A stretch of DNA of 64,000 nt from JADKAV01 sp963733395. GTDB lineage: Bacteria > Actinomycetota > Actinomycetes > S36-B12 > UBA10799. The notes beneath the pieces are model-generated. The model was not told the DNA's origin. It saw nothing but the letters and a program-made list of their open reading frames with translations, and did no database searches. Positions 55,783-64,000 of this stretch are shown in pieces. The position numbers and the translations under genes are program-made. The DNA is taken from assembly GCA_963733395.1 (NCBI GenBank), contig CAVTCZ010000019.1, positions 62,001-126,000 of the forward strand, given 5' to 3'. The stretch's first letter is position 1; every line of letters begins with the position of its first letter.

Positions 55783-56654
55783 ATGACTGCGTCGACTTCC
55801 TCGTTCATCTCGGCCGCCGACGGCTCGCCGATCGTTTCCTACGCGTGGCCGGCTGCCGGAGACGCGGTCGGCGTCGTGCAGATCGCTCACGGCCTCGCCG
55901 AGCATGCCGCTCGCTATGACCGGTTGGCGCAGGCGCTGAATGCTGCCGGCTACGACGTCTACGCCACCGATCACCGCGGTCACGGCCGCACCGGCCAGGC
56001 AACCTCGGGGACTTCGGGACGGTGGGTTTCGACGGCCTCATCGCCGACGTCGCGCAGTTCGGCGCTGCGATCGCCGCCGACCACCCGGGACTGCCCGTGT
56101 TCCTCATCGCCCACTCCATGGGCTCGTTCGCGGCACAGTCGGTGATCGTGGAGCACCCCGACCTGTACGCCGGCGTCGTGCTGACTGGTTCCACCGCCCT
56201 CGATGTCCTCGCCGCCAACCTGGCGCAATCCGAGGGCCCGGTCGGCCTGGAGGCGTTCAACGCGGGCTTCGAGCACCGCACCGGCTTCGAGTGGCTCAGC
56301 CGCGACGAGACCGAGGTCGACAAGTACGTCGCCGACCCATGGTGCGGTTTCGAGACGCCGCCGGAGACCGTTCCGATGCTGTTCGGGAAGGCCGCCCGGC
56401 TGGCCGACCCGGAGGTACTCTCCGGAATCCGCAAGGACCTGCCGCTGCTCATCGCCTCGGGCAGTGAGGATCCCCTGTCCGGCGGCGGCCAACTGGTCGG
56501 GCTGCTGGCGCAGCGGTACCGCGATGCCGGCCTGACCGACGTCACGCTGAGGGTGTACGAGGGCGCCCGGCACGAGATCTTCAACGAGACGAACCGGGAC
56601 GAGGTGACCGCCGACGTCGTGGGTTGGCTGCAGGCCCACACGCCGGGGCGCTGA
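55783..56654 (+). CDS. Alpha/beta hydrolase, monoacylglycerol-lipase-like (frameshifted)
   Basis: About 290 residues. The oxyanion region QIAHGLAEHAARYDRLAQAL, DHRGHGRT, nucleophile Ser in FLIAHSMGSFAAQ, acid in SGSEDPLSGGG and catalytic His in YEGARHEIFNETNRDEV complete the triad. A missing base near 56003 shifts the frame after GHGRTG. It likely cleaves monoacylglycerols or similar esters. 34 bp after the ars operon, possibly separately transcribed. Confidence 0.88.
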
Positions 56655-56657
56655 GCC

Positions 56658-57095
56658 TCAGCCCTCGATCTCCTTCTTGTAGCCGGCCAGCATCCGGTCG
56701 AGATCCCGGTCGCCGTTCCAGAAGATGCTGTCGAGGGCCTTGTCCATCAACGGCACCTTCGTGGAGTACTCGTAGGACAACGTCAGCATTGTGCCCGTGT
56801 CGTCCTGCTCGAAGTCGTACGTCCACACCGGGCCCGTCGAGGACCGGTCGACGATCTGCTTGTTCGCCACGCACTCCTCGCGGGTCATGACCCCGTGCAT
56901 GTGGAAGAAGAGGATGCTGGTGTTCCAGGTGTACGTCGACCCGACCCCCTCCGGGGTCATGGTGACATCCGTGAAGTTCGGGGCCTTCTCCTCGGGGAAT
57001 CCAACCCACATGTGGCGTGGGTCCTTGATGTAGTCGAAAACCGCTTCGACCGGAGCATCGACGTGGATGGTGCGCTTGTGCATTGTCGTGGTCAT
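56658..57095 (-). CDS. SRPBCC family protein
   Basis: 145 residues. TIHVDAPVEAVFDYIKDPRH starts the helix-grip fold; TYDFEQDDTGTMLTLSYEY and the long C-terminal helix (DRDLDRMLAGYKKEIEG) follow. Ligand unknown. Leader GAGGGGG before ATG 57095. Convergent with the lipase-like gene, 3 bp apart. Confidence 0.85.
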   Translation of the reverse strand: MTTTMHKRTIHVDAPVEAVFDYIKDPRHMWVGFPEEKAPNFTDVTMTPEGVGSTYTWNTSILFFHMHGVMTREECVANKQIVDRSSTGPVWTYDFEQDDTGTMLTLSYEYSTKVPLMDKALDSIFWNGDRDLDRMLAGYKKEIEG

Positions 57096-57444
57096 CGCAC
57101 GAGCCCCCCTCGTGTCTCACCGCCACCCGGCCGCTCCGTGCGACCCACCACCCCCGCGGCGTCCCCACTGCAGGGGCCCTCACTTCCAGTCTAGTTCCGG
57201 ATCACGTCGATCGTCCGGTGCTCGTCGTCTCCCGCGCGGACGGGCCGGGCATAGTCCCCCTTGCCCTCGGCCGGCGTCCCCACAGCGGCGGCCGACAACG
57301 CTTGATCATCATGCGAAGTCCGGACAGCGAGGGGCGGTCTCGAGCCTTTCCCGCAGTTCTCGTTGCCACACTCGGCGGTGGCTGAGTGCCGGGAGTGGGC
57401 GCGTCGCCAATCTGACCCTCAGGCAGCCTGTCACGGGCGGCGAT

Positions 57445-57639
57445 CTGTGACTGAGTTGTCGCTGCGTCACAAAGATGCCGGGGGGCTGCGATGTCTGTGA
57501 CTGAGGCGCAACTGAGTTGTCGTTGCATCACCAAGATGCGGGGGGCTGCGATGTCTGTGCCTGAGGCGCAACTGATTGTCGTTGCGTCACAAAGATCGAG
57601 GGGCTGCGATGTCTGTGACTGAGGCGCAACTGAGGTGGG
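57445..57639. repeat. Tandem hairpin repeats, GTGAC...GTCAC family
   Basis: CTGTGACTGA-type starts recur at 57445, 57495, 57555 and 57613, giving ~60-bp units (first one shortened by ~11 nt). The unit has CTGTGACTGAGGCGCAAC, then TGAGTTGTCGTTGCGTCAC, then a G-rich linker. Each GTGAC..GCAAC pairs with GTTGC..GTCAC into a hairpin. A related copy is at 24519-24601. The rest of 57096-57753 shows no gene. Confidence 0.8.
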
Positions 57640-57753
57640 AACGGCCGGCATCGGCGGGCGGCGACCCCTGGCGTGTCAGCGTGTGGCAGTGGGCCAGGGC
57701 TCACGCAAATCTGGGCTTCCACCGTGGAATCACCACCCGCATCCAGACGAGGT

Positions 57754-58449
57754 CTACCTCTTCAGGGCGCGGACCAGTCGCGCCTGCTCGGAGCCCGCCA
57801 CCCGATTGACCCACCGCGCGAACCGGCTGTCCCCGCTGGCGTCCGCGTACCAGAGGGTCACGTCGGTGAAACCTGCCCGCTCGACCATGTGTCTGACGTC
57901 ATGCTCGCTCCAGACCCACATGCCACCGGGTTCTCGGTGGGTCGTCGTCCCCGGGGGAACCTGGTCCCCGATGTGCAGCGTGGCCCGGCCACCGGGCCGC
58001 AGTACGCGGAACATCTCGGCGAGCGCCCGATCGGGATCGGGAAACGCCATGAAGGCCTCCATGCACACGACCGCGCTGAAACTCCCGTCCGGCCAGGGCA
58101 ACGCCGCCGCGTCACCCAGGACGATCTCTGCGGTGCCCGCGGCGATCCGCGTGGCCAGGCGCCGGCGCGCCAGATCGACCTGGATGCCAGACAGGTCCAC
58201 GCCGGCCACGTGACGCACGTGACCTGCCTGCTGTGTGAGGAACACCCCTGACCCGCAGGCGACCTCCAGCAGGTCGTCCTGCGGCTGCAGTTGCGCCGCG
58301 TCGCCCATGACGGGATACATAGGGCCGAGTGCCAGCGGCATCGTCCAGTGCGCGTTGACCCAGCCGAGGGGGCCGCGGGGAAGCAGGGCCGCCGCCCACA
58401 TGGCCCACGACATCGGCGTTGACGCCGTGGAACCTCGCCTCGCAGTCAT
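57754..58449 (-). CDS. SAM-dependent methyltransferase
   Basis: 231 residues. The class I motif I is DLLEVACGSGVFLTQQAGHV, followed by AGVDLSGIQVDLARRRL, LGDAAALPWPDGSFSAVVCM (motifs II/III) and FRVLRPGGRATLHIGDQVPP (post-III), as in the UbiE/methyltransferase 11 group. Substrate unknown. Start ATG 58449. Confidence 0.88.
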   Translation of the reverse strand: MTARRGSTASTPMSWAMWAAALLPRGPLGWVNAHWTMPLALGPMYPVMGDAAQLQPQDDLLEVACGSGVFLTQQAGHVRHVAGVDLSGIQVDLARRRLATRIAAGTAEIVLGDAAALPWPDGSFSAVVCMEAFMAFPDPDRALAEMFRVLRPGGRATLHIGDQVPPGTTTHREPGGMWVWSEHDVRHMVERAGFTDVTLWYADASGDSRFARWVNRVAGSEQARLVRALKR

Positions 58450-58585
58450 GACGCCACCCCCTGTCCCAGACCGTAGGCGCGGATGGGCGGTCGGGGCAAC
58501 TTCCCGAGGGGGGGACGATGTCAAGCAAAGCGAAGGATCAGGGCCGCCGTGCCGGATTTGGCACCCAGTGCGCCGGTGACTGAAG

Positions 58586-59401
58586 TCAGTGGGCTACCGC
58601 CCGCGCCAGGGAGATGGCGTCGTGGGGGGCCGCACCCTCGGCATCGTTGTCGAAGTAGACGTACGTGTCGAGGCCATCGTCGAGCCACTGGCAGACGCGC
58701 TGCGCCCACTGACCGATCAGGTCGGGTGAGTAGGAGCCGGCGTACAGGGTGTCCGCGCCGTGCAGGCGGGCGTACCGGAAATCGGCTGTCTGTTCGTCGA
58801 AGTACGGGAAGCGTCCTGCCGTGTCCGCCTGCACCAAGGCCACGCCGTTGGCATGCAGCAGGTCCGGGAAACGATCGTCGCGGTAGGACTCGTGGCGCAC
58901 CTCGAGCGCATGGCGCAGCGGTCGGTCCGGGTCCACCTGTGTGAACGGCTCGGGCACGATCCGCCGGTCGCACTCCGCGGCGAGTTCCGCGGCTTCGGTC
59001 GAGGTGGTGGGTAGCGCCGAGAGGAAGTCAGCGATCCGTGCAGCGTCGAAGGGTAGTGCTCGGGGGAGCTGCCAGAGGAACGGCCCCAGTTTGTCGCCGA
59101 GCGCCAGCGGCCCGGACGCGAAGAAGTTGGCCAAACTCGGCCGCGGATCGAGCAGCTTCTTCATGTGCGTGATGAAGCGGCCTCCCTTGACGGCGAAGCA
59201 GAAGTCGGGCGGCGTCGCATCCCGCCAGGCGGCGTAGTCCTCCGGGTTCTTCAGGGAGTAGAAGGAACTGTTGATCTCGGCGCTGTTCAGGTGCTGGGCC
59301 AGGAACGCGAGCTCGTCCGCATGGCGCAAGCCGACGGGATAGAAGCCGCCGCGCCAGTGCGGGTACTTCCAGCCGGAGGTCCCGATGCGAAGTCCGGGCA
59401 T
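58586..59401 (-). CDS. DUF72 family protein
   Basis: 271 residues of the YecE-like TIM-barrel family: RIGTSGWKYPHWRGGFYP, LNSAEINSSFYSLKNPEDY, FAVKGGRFITHMKKLLDP, and HALEVRHESYRDDRFPDLL. Function is unknown; the family has been noted near DNA or metal metabolism genes. Leader GGGAGAGGAA before ATG 59401. Confidence 0.9.
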   Translation of the reverse strand: MPGLRIGTSGWKYPHWRGGFYPVGLRHADELAFLAQHLNSAEINSSFYSLKNPEDYAAWRDATPPDFCFAVKGGRFITHMKKLLDPRPSLANFFASGPLALGDKLGPFLWQLPRALPFDAARIADFLSALPTTSTEAAELAAECDRRIVPEPFTQVDPDRPLRHALEVRHESYRDDRFPDLLHANGVALVQADTAGRFPYFDEQTADFRYARLHGADTLYAGSYSPDLIGQWAQRVCQWLDDGLDTYVYFDNDAEGAAPHDAISLARAVAH

Positions 59402-59553
59402 GGTCTGTTCCTCTCCCTGCCATCATCGCCGGTGACCGGATCACCCGGCGATGCGGCTCACCCGATCCGGCTGCGGCTCGTGAGGGAATAGACTGGAGGG
59501 GCAGGGCGTGGGCCCCGGTCGTCGGGGGCGACGGACTTGCAAGGAGGTGCGTC

Positions 59554-60006
59554 ATGAGCCTACGAGGACGCAGGACTCTGATCGCCGCAGCATCGGTGGT
59601 ACTTCTTGCCGGAGGGGTCGCAGCGCCGGCCTCGGCGGGTCCATCCCACTTCAAGGGCAAGACGGAGCAGAAATCCGCAGTGACCTTCACCGCCAGTTCC
59701 AAGAAAGTGTCGGGCTTCAAGACGTCGCTCTGGGTCCTGTGCGTCTCGGTCGTGACGGGCAGCAGTGAGGGGGAGGTCTATCCGATCCTGCTGCAGTCGC
59801 CGACGCGACTGAAGAAGGGCAAGTTCACGATGCTCTTCACCGGCGAGAACGGGACGAACATAACGGTCAAGGGCAAGGTGACGGGCGACACCGCGAAGGG
59901 CAGCCTGGCCGTCGGTTACGACAAGATAATCGGGTACACGTCCACCGGGTTGTTGGACATCGCTGCCTGCGTGGCGGATACGACCTGGACGGCCAAGGAG
60001 AAGTAG
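59554..60006 (+). CDS. Secreted hypothetical protein
   Basis: 150 residues with a signal peptide (residues 1-28, VVLLAGGVAAPASAG) and a mature all-beta, lysine-rich body with two cysteines (Cys in WVLCVSVV and IAACVADT) that may pair. Strong AAGGAGGTG 6-14 nt before ATG 59554, so this mRNA has a leader. No family recognised. Confidence 0.78.
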   Translation: MSLRGRRTLIAAASVVLLAGGVAAPASAGPSHFKGKTEQKSAVTFTASSKKVSGFKTSLWVLCVSVVTGSSEGEVYPILLQSPTRLKKGKFTMLFTGENGTNITVKGKVTGDTAKGSLAVGYDKIIGYTSTGLLDIAACVADTTWTAKEK

Positions 60007-60075
60007 CGCGTACGAGGTTCCCGGCAGGGCGCGAAGGGCCGGGCGCCGACGACGTGGGCACCTGGGTCGTGGCGC

Positions 60076-60357
60076 TCAGGGCCGGTCCGGGGTGTTGCCG
60101 GTCCTGTCCTCCCACTGAGTCAGTTGCTGCTCCAGGGCCTTCATGATCTCGAAGACCTGGGCGGGTGGGATGCGGACGCGGGTGATGATCTGGGCGTTGA
60201 CGACGTCCTCGTCCCCTTCGTCGGCTGGTGTGGGAGGTCCGGTCATCGCCGCGAAGTCGAGGACGAACGTCTCGTCGGTCTGCCAGACGACGACGAAGTC
60301 GGCGTAGCTGCCCCCGGCATCTGACGGCGGGGAGATGTGGATGTTGGTTCCGGACAC
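60076..60357 (-). CDS. DUF3467 protein
   Basis: 93 residues from GTG 60357, 7 nt after minus-strand TAGCGT. FVVVWQTDETFVLDFAAMTG and RVRIPPAQVFEIMKALEQQL define the family. Small cytosolic protein of unknown role, widespread in actinobacteria. Confidence 0.88.
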   Translation of the reverse strand: MSGTNIHISPPSDAGGSYADFVVVWQTDETFVLDFAAMTGPPTPADEGDEDVVNAQIITRVRIPPAQVFEIMKALEQQLTQWEDRTGNTPDRP

Positions 60358-60591
60358 GCACGCAACGCTACGTCAGCGCGGTGGGCGGCACCATTCGGCG
60401 GGTCCTCACGTGGCGGGGGCCGCGCTGTCCGACTGTCCTCCCGCGCGATCGGCGAAGCCGAATGATGCGGCCCACCGAGGGTCGACGTCGGGGAATTCCG
60501 GCACGTACAATCCGAGCACTCACAGGTCACGAGGCATCACCGGTGGGCGATCGGCGATGAGTGTGTGGCCGGGGCAGGCAGGAGGCCCGCA

Positions 60592-62567
60592 ATGCCACCG
60601 ATGGATCAATGGTCGGCAGTCGAAATGGCAGAGCGGGTCGCCGCCTCCGAGGTGTCGGCTGCTGAGTTGGTCGACGACCACATCGAACGCATCGAGCGGA
60701 CCCACAGCCAGATCAACGCCGTGGTCCAACCCCGATTCGACCAGGCGCGCGCCGAAGCGGCAGCGGCGGACGAGGCTGTGGCCGAGGGGCGCCCGCTGGG
60801 ACCGCTGCATGGTGTTCCGATCACGGTCAAGGACCAGTTCGACGTGGCCGGCATGCCCACGACGTACGGTGTCGCGAGGCTGCGGGACAACGTTGCCGCA
60901 ACCGACGATCCGATGGTCGCAGCCCTGCGCGGTGCCGGCGCCATCGTGCTGGGGAAGACCAACGTCCCGCAGACGCTGGGCACGATCGAGACGGACAACG
61001 CGATCTACGGCCGGACGAACAACCCGTGGGACATCTCTCGCACCAGCGGTGGCAGCAGTGGTGGTGAGGCTGCTGCGATCGCGGCGGGGGCTTCCGCGCT
61101 CGGTCTCGGCGGGGACTTCGGTGGCAGCATCCGGATCCCGGCGGCATGGTGCGGGATCTTCGGTCTGAAGCCGACCGCCCGGCGCCTGCTGTCCAGTCCA
61201 CCCCCGGTGCAGACAGCTGAGGGAGTGGAGGGCATCGTGGCCCAGCCGGGACCCTTGGCGCGCCATGCTCGCGACGTGGCGCTTGCCTTCCGGGTGCTTG
61301 CGGAGGCACCGTCCGGGCGCTACACCGTGCAGGCTCCCGTGCCTTGGCGTGAGGTTCCGGAACCTGCAGGGCTGCGGGTCGGGGTCTTGACCGACGTCGG
61401 AGGCTGGGAGCCGTCCCCGGCGGTGAGTCGTGGGCTGCGCCAGGCCAGTGAGGCGTTGCGCAGCCAGGGAGCGGATGTCCGGGCCTGGACCGATGCCCCG
61501 GACACGCAGGAGATCGTCGAGCAGTTCTTCGCGATCATCGGAGCCACGAATTTCGCCTTCGTCCGCGACATCCTGGGCGATGAGGATCCGGTACCGCTGA
61601 TGGAGTCGACCAAACGACTCACCTCGATGCCCGCGCCCATGATGACCGTGCTGGCCCAGGGGTTGCGGCGTCCGGCCAGAAGCGGTTGCGCGGCATGGCG
61701 ACGAGCACGAAGTCAGCCAAGTCCGCCGACGATCTGATGCGCCTTCTGCATCACCGGCTGCAGTTGGAGATCTCGTTCCGGGACGCGATGGACACCGCTG
61801 GCTTGGATGCGATCCTCTGTCCGGCGGCGCCCATCGTGGCACCTGCGCACGGTGGCACTGTGGACATGGCGGACTTCTGGGGTGCGAGCCTGATGTTCAA
61901 CGCTCTCGGTTGGCCGGCCGGTGTCGCACCGGTGACGCGGGTGGCCGAGACCGAGCAGGTGGTCGTGGGCAAGAGCCGCGACAAGGCGGTTCAGGCAGTC
62001 CGCGACAGCGCGAGGGGTAGCGCCGGTCTTCCTGTGGCTGTCCAGATCGCAGCGCCACCGTGGCGGGAAGACGTCGTGTTGTCGCTGATGACCGCGCTGG
62101 AGGATGCGTGCGCGGGTGCGCGCGACTTTCCGGGTATCGCGCCCTGTGAGCGGCCGCAGGTTGCGGTGTCAGTGAGCGGCCAAGAGCGGCGGGTCGGGGC
62201 AGTGGGGTTCATGGCCACCACGGGCGTATCGGTTGACTGCCTTCGGATTCCGGTCCTTTGCGCACACGGCCGCATCTGCGTGGACCTCGCAGCCGGGGAG
62301 GGACCCGGTTTGGGCTCGATGCGGGTGTGGCGTGCCCGAGGTCGCGATTGGGGCGCGGTTGCTGCTCGTTCACCACTCGCGGATCGGTTTCAGGGTGCTT
62401 CGGACGGGAGCGGCGCGCGAGCCGGTGACGGCCGACGTCGCGGAGCCGGCGTGCCCGGCACCCGGCGCTACCGGGGAGTGGAACGTACACCCGGGAGAGA
62501 AAGTCACGCCGCCCACTTTCCCGCCCCAACGCCTCCAGTCGCCGCTCATGCTCGGCCGTCTGCGTAG
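60592..62567 (+). CDS. Amidase-signature family hydrolase (frameshifted)
   Basis: Amidase of the FAAH/GatA group. Catalytic Lys in GVPITVKDQFDVAG, the cis-Ser/Ser pair in SGGSSGGEAAAIAAGASALG with GGDFGGSIRIPAAWCGIFGL. After a frame break near 61675 the second half is visible (GLDAILCPAAPIVAPAHGGT; GLPVAVQIAAPPWREDVVLS). Family similarity ends about 62155 (~521 residues), yet no stop occurs until 62567. The extra ~135 codons look non-coding, so a stop may be hidden by another indel near 62148. Hydrolyses an amide of unknown identity. Confidence 0.85.
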
Positions 62568-62662
62568 GCCCACCGACCGGCAAGACGGTTCACCCGGCTC
62601 CCGTAGACTCATCAATCACGGCGGCACGTGCGACTTTTCTCCGGCAAATTCGCCGTGCCCCC

Positions 62663-62735
62663 GCCCCTATAGCTCAATTGGCAGAGCTGCGGACTTTTAA
62701 TCCGTAGGTTGTAGGTTCGAGTCCTACTGGGGGCA
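62663..62735 (+). tRNA. tRNA-Lys (TTT)
   Basis: Acceptor GCCCCTA pairs with TGGGGGC (one G-T), discriminator A at 62735, anticodon loop CTTTTAA. CCA is not encoded (next bases CCG). Confidence 0.95.
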
Positions 62736-62828
62736 CCGATGGCACTGGTGACGAGTAGCCCGTGCCGGCCATCCACGCCCGTCGTGACAACCCGAGTTCC
62801 CGGCTCCTCGGAGGCTCGTTTGGGGACG

Positions 62829-63833
62829 TTAGCCACCCACCACCCCGGCGTCGATCTCCTCCCCGAGCGAGGTCGTCACCACGACGGATATCCCGTCGGG
62901 TATCTGCCCGGCCAGACTGCTGGTGAGTTCGTCCACAGGCGGTACGTCGCCGGTTGTCTGCACATTGACGTAGACCTCGCGGGACACCACCTCGACGCCG
63001 CTGATGCTGGCGCCGGGTACCTGCGAGACCCATTGTGTGGCGACGGTTTGAACGCGGTTGGTCCACACGTTGATCAGGTACGTGGCGGTCGTGTTGGCGA
63101 TCAGCGGCACGGCGACCACGACCAGGAGGATGCCGATCGTCAGGTACGCCTTGCGTCGTGACAGCCCCGGTTCGGTGTCGCCACCGAGCCCGATCGCGGT
63201 GTAGACCAGCGTGCCCGCGAGTACCAGCGCGAGCAGATTCGACACGAACAGCAGCAGCGCCCCGGTCGCCAGGCTGTAGGCCTGTTGGCCGAGGCACACT
63301 CCGACCACCGCCAGTGGCGGGACCAGCGAGATCGCGATGGCCACACCTGGCAGGACGGCAGCCACATCGCGTCTGGCCAGGGCCACGGCGCCGGCGAAAC
63401 CGGTCGCCACCGCGGCGATCAGATCCAGCAGGCCAGGCGTCGTCCGGCCGGAGATCTGGGGGTTGCCGAGCAGGTCGTAGGAGGCCGGCAGAAGCAGCGT
63501 GAACAGGATGCCGATCACGACCACGATCAGGGCGCCGATCAGCACGAAGCGTCCGGCTTTGGCCGCTCCACCGGGTTCCCGCTTGGCGATCCCGAGGGCC
63601 ATGCCCATGATCGGCGTGGACAGCGGCGCGATGATCATGGCGCCGATGACTGTCGCTGTCGAATCCGAGAGCACCCCGGCGGAGGCGATCACCGCCGACA
63701 GGACGAGCATCGTCCAGAAGGCCGATCGCTTCGAGGCGGAGTCACCGGCCGTCAGGTCGAGGTCATCGGTGAGTTCATCCATCGACCGGCGCTGGGCTGC
63801 GGGCAGGACACGTTCGGACAAACCGCTGAGCAT
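62829..63833 (-). CDS. DUF389 family membrane protein
   Basis: 334 residues with about eight transmembrane helices. The conserved FWTMLVLSAVIASAGVLSDS, TVIGAMIIAPLSTPIMGMAL, ALARRDVAAVLPGVAIAISL and VPPLAVVGVCLG blocks mark DUF389 (TIGR00341-type). Function unknown; transport suspected. I chose ATG 63833 (MLSGLSERVL), 6 nt from minus-strand AATACT; the frame stays open to 63971, where it would overlap the Fur promoter. Confidence 0.87.
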   Translation of the reverse strand: MLSGLSERVLPAAQRRSMDELTDDLDLTAGDSASKRSAFWTMLVLSAVIASAGVLSDSTATVIGAMIIAPLSTPIMGMALGIAKREPGGAAKAGRFVLIGALIVVVIGILFTLLLPASYDLLGNPQISGRTTPGLLDLIAAVATGFAGAVALARRDVAAVLPGVAIAISLVPPLAVVGVCLGQQAYSLATGALLLFVSNLLALVLAGTLVYTAIGLGGDTEPGLSRRKAYLTIGILLVVVAVPLIANTTATYLINVWTNRVQTVATQWVSQVPGASISGVEVVSREVYVNVQTTGDVPPVDELTSSLAGQIPDGISVVVTTSLGEEIDAGVVGG

Positions 63834-63916
63834 GTGCCGAGTATTGATCACGTCGGCGTTCAGCGGTGCGGGAGCGGTGCGTGTCGTGGGAACACGCCCC
63901 GGAGCATCCCTGCCAA

Positions 63917-63953
63917 GACTTGAGTGATTCAAGTCTTGGATAAGATCGTGGAT
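63917..63953 (+). promoter_or_regulatory. Fur/PerR-like box and leaderless promoter
   Basis: A perfect 7+5+7 palindrome GACTTGA-N5-TCAAGTC (63917-63935) precedes -10 TAAGAT (63941-63946), which is 7 nt from GTG 63954. A Fur-family repressor gene follows, so self-regulation through this box is likely. Confidence 0.65.
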
Positions 63954-64000
63954 GTGGAGAGCCTGGAACAAGGGCTGCGACGCAGGGGGATGCGGGTCTG
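63954..64000 (+). CDS. Fur-family metalloregulator, N-terminal start (cut by window edge)
   Basis: Only the first ~15 codons are in the window: VESLEQGLRRRGMRV fits the opening helix of Fur/PerR/Zur proteins, which continues LRxTxxR. Start GTG 63954 is preferred over 63948 because of the -10 distance. Palindrome and position support the call; the short length limits it. Confidence 0.5.
   Translation, partial: MESLEQGLRRRGMRV

Noticed and set aside
62155..62567. Amidase C-terminal extension as a new domain
   Set aside because: Composition and codon pattern after 62155 look non-coding and the family normally ends there; a hidden stop caused by an indel is simpler.

Overview
The window comes from a GC-rich (roughly two-thirds G+C) chromosome of an actinobacterium. 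Supporting signs are GTG starts, a tRNA-Glu/Asp/Phe cluster, PAC2, DUF3467 and DUF2510-type proteins, a trans-acting enoyl reductase relative, arsenate reductases of the type seen in mycothiol-using bacteria, and very many starts placed 6-7 nt behind a TANNNT -10 box, meaning leaderless mRNAs. I cannot name a genus from sequence alone. Reading frames of well-known proteins are broken by single-base indels in about twenty genes, usually once and with normal protein on both sides. This looks like consensus error in the assembly rather than mass gene decay. Such genes are annotated as one CDS across the break and the break is stated.

Region 1-13.5 kb is an accessory zone ending at an intact tRNA-Phe gene. 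It begins with the N-terminus of a molybdopterin oxidoreductase and an enoyl-CoA hydratase divergent from a TetR regulator across two perfect 18-bp operators. It then alternates short cargo segments with four ~158-bp direct repeats. Each repeat is the last 46 nt of tRNA-Phe followed by a ~112-nt arm ending in two GTGAAA-like boxes 11 bp apart. These look like attachment-site scars of successive insertions into tRNA-Phe. Cargo includes a TetR plus a maleylpyruvate-isomerase-like protein, a fasciclin protein, an RTX/fibronectin protein, an old-yellow-enzyme reductase, an SDR, and gene fragments (PBP4-like, penicillin-binding-like, DUF11). No integrase is visible. Upstream of the tRNA cluster lies an 83-bp tandem repeat array.

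Region 14.2-24.5 kb holds a GCS2-type ligase overlapping an M20 hydrolase, an ADP-ribosylglycohydrolase/dual-specificity-phosphatase fusion, a PAC2 protein, a lipoprotein phosphoesterase divergent from a GAF/HTH regulator, an aldehyde dehydrogenase with its DUF779 partner, and a Phd/PIN toxin-antitoxin pair. Region 24.6-37 kb carries two complete B12-dependent acyl-CoA mutase systems: ethylmalonyl-CoA mutase with its own GTPase, and methylmalonyl-CoA mutase small and large subunits with a MeaB GTPase. Between them are a PrsW-like protease, a PLP decarboxylase and a DMT exporter. Together the mutases interconvert C4/C5 dicarboxylyl-CoAs and feed succinyl-CoA.

Region 37-49.7 kb contains a tandem duplication of a matrixin protease/dihydrofolate-reductase-like pair in which each copy has lost the opposite gene, a membrane-anchored GH31 enzyme with sulfoquinovosidase hallmarks, and assorted metabolic genes (enoyl reductase, second enoyl-CoA hydratase, quinone-oxidoreductase-like MDR, PPK2). 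Region 49.7-55.7 kb is a dense arsenic-resistance island: ACR3, ArsI, two ArsR, an ArsP-type permease with a CxxC redox protein, an ArsR-ArsC fusion, two further LMW-PTP-type ArsC, and an aquaporin. The remainder (55.8-64 kb) holds a lipase-like hydrolase, SRPBCC, methyltransferase, DUF72, a secreted protein, DUF3467, amidase, tRNA-Lys, a DUF389 membrane protein and the start of a Fur-family gene. Several families of hairpin-forming intergenic repeats are scattered throughout.
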